Shown: positions 1-5,663 of the stretch, in pieces
Position numbering within the stretch: position 1 is the first letter of the stretch
Layout of the letters: each line of letters begins with the position of its first letter
Notes under the pieces: model-generated
Database searches by the model: none
Seen by the model: the letters and a program-made list of their open reading frames with translations, nothing else
What the model was told of the DNA's origin: nothing
Origin: Deferribacteraceae bacterium UBA1873
GTDB lineage: Bacteria; Chrysiogenota; Deferribacteres; Deferribacterales; Flexistipitaceae
Assembly: GCA_002338145.1 (NCBI GenBank)
Contig: DDHP01000067.1
Location: forward strand, 1-6,285
DNA length: 6,285 bases
Direction: 5' to 3'
Program-made: the position numbers and the translations under genes

Positions 1-1881
1 GCAATAATTATAAACGCCTTTTTTGGTAGGCTTTATTTGAAGGAGAAAGCAAGTTATGTATCCATTGCAGGTGTGCTCATATCTCTTGTGCTCTCCATTG
101 TGACTTTTGTGAGAGTTGCCGGCGGGTATCACCTCGATACTGTAGTATACGAATGGGTACTGGCCGGAAATATACACATACCGTTCGGAATTTTAGTAGA
201 TCAGTTAACGGCGATTATGCTTATAGTTGTGACCTTTGTAAGTACAATGGTTCATATCTATTCTATAGGTTATATGCACCATGATCCCGGGCACTGGAGA
301 TTTTTTACATATCTTTCTATTTTTACATTGTCGATGCTTGTTCTGGTACTTGGCAACAACTTTTTGATGCTTTTTGTTGGCTGGGAACTTGTTGGTCTTT
401 CATCATACTTGTTGATCGGATTTTGGTTTCACAAAGACAGTGCAGCTGATGCCAGCAAAAAAGCTTTTGTTGTAAACAGGATCGGTGACTTTGGTTTTTA
501 TATAGGCCTGTTGCTCGTTATTATTACATTCAACAGTCTCAACTACAGCGATGCATTCAATATTCATGCAATAGAACAGGCAAAAGAGATAACTTATCCT
601 ATATTCGGTATCCAGATGAGTCTTCTGGATATTATGACTTTTGGTCTTTTCTGTGGTGCCATAGGTAAATCAGCTCAGTTTCCGTTGCATGTTTGGCTAC
701 CGGATGCTATGGAAGGTCCTACACCGGTTTCAGCGTTAATACACGCAGCTACAATGGTTACTGCCGGTGTTTACATGGTTGCACGTTGCAATCCACTTTT
801 TTCTCAAGCTGAGCTTACCAGTGTAATTGTCGTGTATGTGGGTGCAATAACAGCGTTTTTAGGAGCTACAATCGGTCTTACCCAATTTGACTTCAAAAGA
901 GTACTGGCTTATTCAACAATCAGCCAGTTAGGATATATGATAATGGCCGCAGGTGCAGGAGCGTATGTGGCGGCAATTTTTCATCTGTTTACACATGCTT
1001 TTTTCAAAGCTCTGCTTTTTCTGTGCTCCGGTAGTGTGATGCATGCAATGCAGGATGAGCTTGACATCAGAAAGATGGGTGGACTTATCAAAAAGATGCC
1101 TATCACCGGTTATACATTTCTGATTGGGTGTATTGCAATTGCCGGTATCCCACCCCTTGCAGGTTTTTGGAGTAAAGACGAAATACTCGCAATGACCTTT
1201 TCTGCTAATTACAAGTTTGCATGGTTTATAGGAGCAGTTGTTGCTTTTATGACCGCTTTTTATATGTTTAGACTGTGGTGGATGGTATTTAAAGGCGAAC
1301 CCAGGGATAAACACCTTTATGATCATGCCCACGAATCGCCTTCTTCAATGACTGTTCCACTTATTTTACTTGCGATACTTTCAGTTGTCGTGGGTGCTAT
1401 ATTTGGTTATCCCCTTGAAAACGGTTATATACATTCTTTCCTCGGACCGGTGCTAACACCGGCACATGGCGGAGGGGAACATCATATGAGTGCTGCATTA
1501 TCAACCGGTTTGATGACTTTATCAATAGTTCTTGCAGTAGCGGGTATATATGTATCGTATCTTTATTACATTCAAAAGCCTGAACTGCCCGCTAAAACTG
1601 TGAAAGCTTTTAGACCTGTCCACAAATTCTTTTATAATAAATGGTACTTTGATGAGTTGTATGATGCAGTTATAATTCAGCCTATAGTACTTATTTCAAG
1701 ATTTCTGTGGAAAGGATTCGATAACAATGTGATAGATTTTATAGTGAACGGTGCCGGATGGACTGCAAGATCTCTGGGGCGCTTTCTCAGAATCATTCAG
1801 ACCGGCCGTATGCAGACGTATTTGTTTACGATGGTACTGGGTGTTGTGATTTTGCTAACAATATTTTATATGGGATACTAG
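1..1881 (+). CDS. nuoL: NADH-quinone oxidoreductase subunit L (complex I antiporter-like subunit), 5' end outside the window
   Basis: This is the distal proton-pumping membrane subunit of complex I. The frame is open to base 1, and the codons before the TTG at 37 read AIIINAFFGRLY, matching the conserved 'INAFFGR'-type N-terminus of NuoL. The TTG is therefore an internal Leu codon, and roughly 15 residues lie to the left. Counting codons from base 1, the key residues of the antiporter-like fold are present: Glu129 (GWELVGL, E. coli Glu144), Lys223 (GAIGKSAQ, E. coli Lys229), His248 (SALIHAATM), the HLFTHAFFK histidines near 328-332, and Lys392 (GFWSKDE, E. coli Lys399). The C-terminal part, from about codon 535 (NKWYFDELYD) on, fits the lateral amphipathic helix and last membrane helix that clamp NuoM and NuoN. 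Its length of 627 visible codons is normal. It ends 10 bases before nuoM, in the same operon. Identity is certain from these motifs; only the start is unseen. Confidence 0.97.
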   Translation, partial: AIIINAFFGRLYLKEKASYVSIAGVLISLVLSIVTFVRVAGGYHLDTVVYEWVLAGNIHIPFGILVDQLTAIMLIVVTFVSTMVHIYSIGYMHHDPGHWRFFTYLSIFTLSMLVLVLGNNFLMLFVGWELVGLSSYLLIGFWFHKDSAADASKKAFVVNRIGDFGFYIGLLLVIITFNSLNYSDAFNIHAIEQAKEITYPIFGIQMSLLDIMTFGLFCGAIGKSAQFPLHVWLPDAMEGPTPVSALIHAATMVTAGVYMVARCNPLFSQAELTSVIVVYVGAITAFLGATIGLTQFDFKRVLAYSTISQLGYMIMAAGAGAYVAAIFHLFTHAFFKALLFLCSGSVMHAMQDELDIRKMGGLIKKMPITGYTFLIGCIAIAGIPPLAGFWSKDEILAMTFSANYKFAWFIGAVVAFMTAFYMFRLWWMVFKGEPRDKHLYDHAHESPSSMTVPLILLAILSVVVGAIFGYPLENGYIHSFLGPVLTPAHGGGEHHMSAALSTGLMTLSIVLAVAGIYVSYLYYIQKPELPAKTVKAFRPVHKFFYNKWYFDELYDAVIIQPIVLISRFLWKGFDNNVIDFIVNGAGWTARSLGRFLRIIQTGRMQTYLFTMVLGVVILLTIFYMGY

Positions 1882-1886
1882 GGGGA
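1881..1886 (+). promoter_or_regulatory. Ribosome binding site of nuoM, GGGGGA
   Basis: GGGGGA lies 5 bases before the nuoM ATG, and its first G is the last base of the nuoL stop codon. GGGGG can pair with the CCUCC of the 16S rRNA tail through one G-U wobble. The same unusual form occurs before comFB and gpsA. Confidence 0.7.
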
Positions 1887-1891
1887 CGGTC

Positions 1892-3385
1892 ATGATAGAT
1901 AACATATTGACTACACTTATATTTTTTCCGCTTCTGGCTGCTTTTGTAATCTTTTTGTTCTTCAGAAGTGGAAAAGCTACAATGTGGGCTGCTTTTGTAG
2001 CCAGCGTTATTGAACTGATAATGACAATGCCCCTGATGTTTAATTTTAACAAGGGGACTGCTGCAATGCAGTTTGTTGAAAAAGTAGACTGGATTCCGGC
2101 TTTCGGGATTCAGTATCATCTTGGTGTTGACGGAATATCAGTGTTAATGATTTTTCTTACGACGCTGCTTACAGCGATTGCAATACTGGGCTCTTTTACA
2201 TACATACAGAAAAGGCGTAGAGAGTTCTATCTTGCCATGCTGGTTTTGGAGACAGGTATGGTTGGTGTTTTTCTTGCTCTTGACTTTTTCCTCTTCTACA
2301 TATTCTGGGAGGCAATGCTTATTCCTATGTATCTGATTATCGGTGTATGGGGTGGACCAAGACGTATATATGCAGCGGTTAAGTTTTTCCTTTATACCTT
2401 GGCAGGCTCATTGCTGATGATGCTGGCGATTATTGCACTTTATTTCAAACATGGAGCAATAACTGGTGTGTATACATTTGATATTTTACAAATTGCATCT
2501 GTTACATATCCCGCTGAATTTCAAATTTTTGTGTTTCTTGCTTTTTTTCTTGGCTTTGCAATTAAAGTTCCAATGTTTCCTTTTCATACCTGGCTTCCGG
2601 ATGCACATGTGGAGGCTCCTACAGCCGGTTCAGTTATACTGGCAGGGGTTTTGTTGAAAATGGGGACTTACGGTTTCCTGCGTTTCTGTCTTCCCATTAC
2701 TCCTATTGCATCAATCAAATTTGTTCCATTAATTGCAACTCTTTCCGTTATTGCGATTATTTATGGCGCATTAGTGGCTATGGTTCAGGAGGACATAAAG
2801 AAGTTGGTAGCGTATTCTTCAGTCAGCCATATGGGTTTTGTTACACTGGGTATTTATGCCTTTAACCCTGCCGGTATTGAGGGCGGAATACTTCAAATGT
2901 TCAACCACGGTATAATTACAGGTGCACTGTTTCTTTTGGTGGGTCTGATTTACGAAAGGACTCATACCCGTATTATTAATGAATATGGCGGTATCGCAGT
3001 GAAAGTACCGGTATTTGCAACATTTTTTTTAATATTTACTATGGCTTCAATAGCATTGCCGAGTATGGGAGGGTTTATAGGTGAGTTTCTCGTACTTGTC
3101 GGAAGTTTTCAGGCATTTTCTGACTATGCTATAGTTGCAGCGATAGGGGTAATTTTTGCAGCAGTTTATATGCTGTGGATGTATCAGCGCGTATTCTTCC
3201 ACAAGCTGAATCCAAAATGGGAAAAACTGCTGGATGTGAATGTGCGGGAAGTAATATATATGGCTCCGCTGATTATACTGGTGTTTTGGGTAGGTTTATA
3301 CCCGGAAACATTTACATCATATATGCATGAGAGCGTGGCAAATTTGGTTGAAAATATCCAAGCAGTTAAAGTAGCGTTGAAATAA
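1892..3385 (+). CDS. nuoM: NADH-quinone oxidoreductase subunit M (complex I antiporter-like subunit)
   Basis: This is the middle proton-pumping subunit of the complex I membrane arm, 497 residues, close to the usual length of about 500. The sequence is hydrophobic throughout, consistent with the family's 14 membrane helices. Functional residues are visible: Glu140 in the FYIFWE segment (E. coli Glu144), Lys225 in AIKVPMFPFHTWLPDAH (E. coli Lys234), Lys256 in LLKMGTYG (E. coli Lys265), His339 in MFNHG, and Glu398 in GGFIGEF (E. coli Glu407). A glutamate in helix 12, where NuoL and NuoN carry a lysine, is the hallmark that separates NuoM from its paralogues. The LPDAHVEAPTAGSV segment is also NuoM-specific. 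The ATG at 1892 is preceded by GGGGGA and gives the expected short N-terminus. It is co-transcribed with nuoL and nuoN. Nothing is truncated or odd. Confidence 0.97.
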   Translation: MIDNILTTLIFFPLLAAFVIFLFFRSGKATMWAAFVASVIELIMTMPLMFNFNKGTAAMQFVEKVDWIPAFGIQYHLGVDGISVLMIFLTTLLTAIAILGSFTYIQKRRREFYLAMLVLETGMVGVFLALDFFLFYIFWEAMLIPMYLIIGVWGGPRRIYAAVKFFLYTLAGSLLMMLAIIALYFKHGAITGVYTFDILQIASVTYPAEFQIFVFLAFFLGFAIKVPMFPFHTWLPDAHVEAPTAGSVILAGVLLKMGTYGFLRFCLPITPIASIKFVPLIATLSVIAIIYGALVAMVQEDIKKLVAYSSVSHMGFVTLGIYAFNPAGIEGGILQMFNHGIITGALFLLVGLIYERTHTRIINEYGGIAVKVPVFATFFLIFTMASIALPSMGGFIGEFLVLVGSFQAFSDYAIVAAIGVIFAAVYMLWMYQRVFFHKLNPKWEKLLDVNVREVIYMAPLIILVFWVGLYPETFTSYMHESVANLVENIQAVKVALK

Positions 3386-3390
3386 GGAGG
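3384..3390 (+). promoter_or_regulatory. Ribosome binding site of nuoN, AAGGAGG
   Basis: A near-perfect Shine-Dalgarno sequence overlaps the nuoM stop codon. It lies 2 bases before the ATG at 3393 and 5 bases before the ATG at 3396. The second spacing is the more usual one and decides the start in favour of 3396. Confidence 0.8.
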
Positions 3391-3395
3391 AGATG

Positions 3396-4823
3396 ATGGG
3401 TCAAAGTATAATTGCGATAATGCCTGAAGTTTTGATGACTTTTTTTGCAATTGGCCTTCTGGTTATAGATTTGGTTGCAAGTGATGAGAAAAAGTCAGGT
3501 ATCGCATATTTCGGAATTGCCTTTATATTGATAACACTTTTGTTAACAATACCGGTTGGCGGATTTAAAATTGTGGGTTTTGACGGGATGCTTGTCTGGG
3601 ATTCATATGCGTATGCATTTTTTGTAGTATTCAGCATAGCTTTTATACTAGGTTCCTTAGGTGCTGTGGACTATATGAAAAGACTTGGTATCAATAAAGG
3701 TGAATACTACATAATTTTGTTTCTTAGCATTATAGGGATGCTGTTTATGGTCAGTGCAACTGACCTGTCAATATTGTATCTCGGAATGGAAACAATGGCA
3801 CTTTCCATGTATATTATAGCTGGATTTAATAAATGGAACATGAGATCCAATGAATCCGGTATAAAATATTTTATCATCGGTGCATTTTCTTCGGCTATAT
3901 TTCTTTTTGGTCTCTCTTATGTTTATGGGTATACAGGTAGCACAAGATATGCTGAAATTGCGCAGATGATATCAGCAAACGGTCTGGATCACCTTAGCCT
4001 TAAGCTGGGTATGGTTATGATGCTTGCCGGTCTTGCATTTAAAATTTCAGCTGTTCCTTTTCATATGTGGGCTCCTGATGTTTATTCAGGTGCACCAACG
4101 CCGGCTACAGGATTTATGACTGTAGCACCGAAAGCTGCGGCATTTGGCGCGCTTATAAGATTTATCTGGGTAGCTTTGGAGCCAGCTACAGCATCATGGC
4201 AGCTGTTCTTTGCTATATTAGCTGTTCTGACCATGACCTACGGTAATCTAGTTGCTATTGCGCAGAACAATGTTAAAAGAATGCTTGCATATTCTGCGAT
4301 ATCACATGCAGGTTATATGCTTATAGGCGTGGTGGCTGCTAACGATTTGGGGTACCAGGCGATTGCACTTTATATGATTATATACGGCTTTATGAATATT
4401 GGAGCTTTTACAATTCTATCCCAGATGAAAAATAAAGGCGTTATTGAGGATGAAAGACTGGAAAGCTTTGCAGGTCTGTCTAAAAGTAATCCTCTGACAG
4501 CTCTGGCCATGCTGTTATTTATGTTTTCACTTGCGGGTATCCCACCACTGGCTGGATTTATAGGTAAATTTTATATTTTTGCCGCTGCGATAAAGAGCAA
4601 TTTTGTCTGGTTGGCGATTGTAGGTGTGCTCAACAGTGCTGTAGGATGTTATTACTATATGCGTGTAACAATCTTTATGTATTTTAAAGAGCCTGAATAC
4701 GAGGTCGAAAATAACTTACAGCCGGCAGGTGCTATTGTTACTTTTATAGCTACTGTTTTTGTCATACTTATAGGAGTGTTCCCTACCTTCTTTGTGAATT
4801 TAGTAAAAAATATGGTAATATAG
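3396..4823 (+). CDS. nuoN: NADH-quinone oxidoreductase subunit N (complex I antiporter-like subunit)
   Basis: This is the third antiporter-like proton-pumping subunit of complex I, nearest to the small subunits NuoK and NuoJ. It has 475 residues from the ATG at 3396; the ATG just before it at 3393 would add one Met but sits too close to AAGGAGG. Key residues, numbered from 3396, are Glu132 (YLGMETMALSMY), Lys216 (AFKISAVPFHMWAPDVY), Lys246 (VAPKAAAFG) and Lys391 (GFIGKFYIF), equivalent to E. coli Glu133, Lys217, Lys247 and Lys395. The PDVYSGAPTPATGFM segment is typical of NuoN and not of NuoL or NuoM. The length fits the family, with 14 membrane helices expected. The stop TAG is followed at once by an in-frame TGA (4824-4826), giving a tandem stop. 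It is normally the last nuo gene, but here another gene follows after 19 bases. Confidence 0.96.
   Translation: MGQSIIAIMPEVLMTFFAIGLLVIDLVASDEKKSGIAYFGIAFILITLLLTIPVGGFKIVGFDGMLVWDSYAYAFFVVFSIAFILGSLGAVDYMKRLGINKGEYYIILFLSIIGMLFMVSATDLSILYLGMETMALSMYIIAGFNKWNMRSNESGIKYFIIGAFSSAIFLFGLSYVYGYTGSTRYAEIAQMISANGLDHLSLKLGMVMMLAGLAFKISAVPFHMWAPDVYSGAPTPATGFMTVAPKAAAFGALIRFIWVALEPATASWQLFFAILAVLTMTYGNLVAIAQNNVKRMLAYSAISHAGYMLIGVVAANDLGYQAIALYMIIYGFMNIGAFTILSQMKNKGVIEDERLESFAGLSKSNPLTALAMLLFMFSLAGIPPLAGFIGKFYIFAAAIKSNFVWLAIVGVLNSAVGCYYYMRVTIFMYFKEPEYEVENNLQPAGAIVTFIATVFVILIGVFPTFFVNLVKNMVI
4792..4821 (+). promoter_or_regulatory. Possible weak internal promoter for the ferritin-like gene
   Basis: Inside the last codons of nuoN, TTGTGA (4792-4797, 4 of 6 matches to -35) is followed after 18 bases by TAATAT (4816-4821, 4 of 6 matches to -10). 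The -10 is preceded by TGG, an extended -10 form. A start near 4828 would leave a leader of about 15 bases carrying the AAAGGG ribosome site. In AT-rich sequence such matches occur by chance, so this is only a candidate. The gene can equally well be read from the nuo transcript. Confidence 0.22.
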
Positions 4824-4842
4824 TGAAAAAGGGTGTGATATA

Positions 4843-5307
4843 ATGTCCGAAATAACAATTAAAAAAGCACTAGAGGATGCTAAAGAAAAAGAGGATTTGG
4901 CCTATGAATTTTATAAAAAGCTGGAAAATGTAGTGTCCGATTTGGGTGCAAAATCTATAATCAGAGAACTGGCCGAAGAAGAGGTCAAACACAAAGAGTT
5001 GATAGATGAAGTTATTAAAACAGGAAAAATTAGTGAAATAGGCTTAAATACCAAATGTTATTATACTGATTTGGGTATTTCAAAGATAGTTCTTCCTGAG
5101 GTCATTACAGAAGATTTGTCTGTACAGGATGTTCTTAGGATTGCAATGAAACATGAGGACAATTCGAGGATATTTTATGAAAAGATGGCCGAGCGATTTA
5201 AAGGGGAAGAAGCTGAAGAACTATTTCAGAAACTGGCTGTTGAAGAATCCTGTCATAGAAATAATATACAAGAAATTTATGATGATATTGTACTTAGTGA
5301 GAATTAA
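4843..5307 (+). CDS. Ferritin-like diiron protein of the rubrerythrin superfamily (no rubredoxin domain)
   Basis: A soluble, helical protein of 154 residues with no signal peptide or membrane segment, so cytoplasmic. It is built as two helix pairs. The first has Glu17 (KEKEDLAYEFY) and the Glu47-x-x-His50 motif (EEEVKH). The second has Glu105 (MKHEDNSRIFY) and Glu135-x-x-His138 (EESCHRN). These are the six ligands expected of a rubrerythrin-type diiron site, so the site looks complete. The linker around 72-92 (YYTDLGISKIVLPE) resembles the 'dLkisdyl' link seen in the COG1633 group. The C-terminal Cys-x-x-Cys rubredoxin domain of true rubrerythrin is absent, so electrons, if used, must come from a separate partner. 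Family roles include peroxide reduction and iron oxidation or storage; which applies here is not shown. It starts 19 bases after nuoN, with AAAGGG as a moderate ribosome site, so it is probably co-transcribed with complex I. Confidence 0.87.
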   Translation: MSEITIKKALEDAKEKEDLAYEFYKKLENVVSDLGAKSIIRELAEEEVKHKELIDEVIKTGKISEIGLNTKCYYTDLGISKIVLPEVITEDLSVQDVLRIAMKHEDNSRIFYEKMAERFKGEEAEELFQKLAVEESCHRNNIQEIYDDIVLSEN

Positions 5308-5335
5308 AAAAGCCGGCTCAAACCGGCTTTTTTTT
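5306..5335. terminator. Bidirectional intrinsic terminator between convergent genes
   Basis: AAAAAAGCCGG (5306-5316), loop CTCAAA, then CCGGCTTTTTT (5323-5333) form a perfect 11-bp stem. Eight T residues (5328-5335) follow on the plus strand, and six T residues appear on the minus strand opposite 5306-5311. It overlaps the stop codons on both sides: TAA of the ferritin-like gene at 5305-5307, and TAA of the minus-strand comFB gene at 5334-5336. It can therefore end both transcripts. Confidence 0.92.
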
Positions 5336-5615
5336 ATAGATGGTGAGGATGTTTCTTAACTTTATCAGCAGCTAATTTTAATGTTTCTAAAATTTCCTCA
5401 TCAGCTACTTTGTTTTTTGCTTCGCTGTAATCATCTTCACTTATTTGGTAATGTGGCCTAATCCTGTTTAGCGTTATAGCCACGGTATCTAATATACACT
5501 CTCTGCAAGTACAGTATTCAGAATGTTTTTGAAAAAAAATCTGAGCAAGCTCCCATACCCTGATTTCGTTAATGTTTCTTAACATATCAATGTCATACAG
5601 ATTGATTTTAGACAT
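5334..5615 (-). CDS. comFB: ComFB-family protein (late competence development / possible cyclic-dinucleotide receptor)
   Basis: A small soluble protein of 93 residues, the usual ComFB size. The start is the ATG at 5615, because GGGGGA lies 3 bases before it and the product then begins MSKINLYD. An upstream ATG at 5669 would add 18 residues, lacks this site and runs into gpsA. Core features: an N-terminal helix RNINEIRVWELAQIFF (13-28), then Cys35-x-Cys37-x-x-Cys40, Asp43, and AITLNRIRPHYQIS (46-59). This matches the family signature CxCxxC..D..A..LN...P.Y. A charged C-terminal helix (about 63-89) ends in His-Pro-His-His. B. subtilis ComFB is encoded within the comF operon, but no comFA or comFC is seen here. 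Cyanobacterial ComFB-like proteins have been reported to bind cyclic di-GMP; extending this role to the present protein is inference. Only three cysteines are present, all in the motif. It is divergent from gpsA and convergent with the ferritin-like gene. Confidence 0.85.
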   Translation of the reverse strand: MSKINLYDIDMLRNINEIRVWELAQIFFQKHSEYCTCRECILDTVAITLNRIRPHYQISEDDYSEAKNKVADEEILETLKLAADKVKKHPHHL

Positions 5616-5618
5616 AAA

Positions 5619-5624
5619 TCCCCC
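5619..5624 (-). promoter_or_regulatory. Ribosome binding site of comFB, GGGGGA
   Basis: On the minus strand GGGGGA stands 3 bases before the ATG at 5615. It fixes this start over the ATG at 5669, which has no comparable site. Confidence 0.7.
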
Positions 5625-5635
5625 TATAAATACAT

Positions 5636-5641
5636 TATAAT
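5636..5641 (+). promoter_or_regulatory. Probable gpsA -10 element, TATAAT
   Basis: A perfect TATAAT lies 22 bases before the gpsA ATG. It forms one half of the palindrome ATTATAAT (5634-5641), whose other half is the -10 of the opposite strand. No good -35 is found at 16-18 bases. TAGACA (5609-5614) matches 5 of 6 but is 21 bases away, inside the comFB start region, and would suit TACATT (5631-5636, 16 bases) better. The exact promoter is therefore unsure. Confidence 0.4.
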
Positions 5642-5652
5642 ATTTTAACATC

Positions 5653-5659
5653 AGGGGGA
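5653..5659 (+). promoter_or_regulatory. Ribosome binding site of gpsA, AGGGGGA
   Basis: AGGGGGA ends 4 bases before the ATG at 5664 and supports that start. It is the exact reverse complement of the comFB site region at 5619-5625. Confidence 0.7.
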
Positions 5660-5663
5660 CAAA

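Larger units (their letters stand above)
5634..5662 (-). promoter_or_regulatory. Probable comFB promoter (TTGTCC - 17 bases - TATAAT)
   Basis: Read on the minus strand, TTGTCC (5662-5657, 4 of 6 matches to -35) is followed after exactly 17 bases by a perfect TATAAT (5639-5634). Transcription would start near 5627, leaving a leader of about 12 bases that still includes the GGGGGA site. The -35 overlaps the gpsA ribosome binding site, so the two genes share regulatory bases. Confidence 0.5.

Noticed and set aside
928..1332. Open frame of 134 codons on the minus strand inside nuoL
   Set aside because: It lies fully antisense to highly conserved NuoL helices, is rich in His, Lys and Cys with no family pattern, and has no ribosome site. 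It is a shadow frame.
1447..1462. Perfect 6-bp inverted repeat CCGGTG-CTAA-CACCGG inside nuoL
   Set aside because: It is short, has no T tract, and lies in a coding loop (GPVLTPAHGGG). It is most likely chance from Gly/Pro/Thr codons and not a terminator or operator.
1270..1500. His-rich stretches in NuoL (HLYDHAHESP and AHGGGEHH) as a possible metal-binding insertion
   Set aside because: The HAHESP-type loop is common in NuoL proteins, and the second stretch is a short variable loop between helices. The overall length is normal.
2466..2657. Plus-strand frame of 63 codons inside nuoM
   Set aside because: It is the shifted frame of the conserved Lys225-Lys256 segment of NuoM; its hydrophobic look comes from the T-rich codons of the real gene.
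4836..4844. TGA-TATAAT, a perfect extended -10 overlapping the ferritin-like gene start codon
   Set aside because: Transcription from it would begin near 4851, downstream of the ATG, and could not make the full protein. The match follows from the AT-rich start context.
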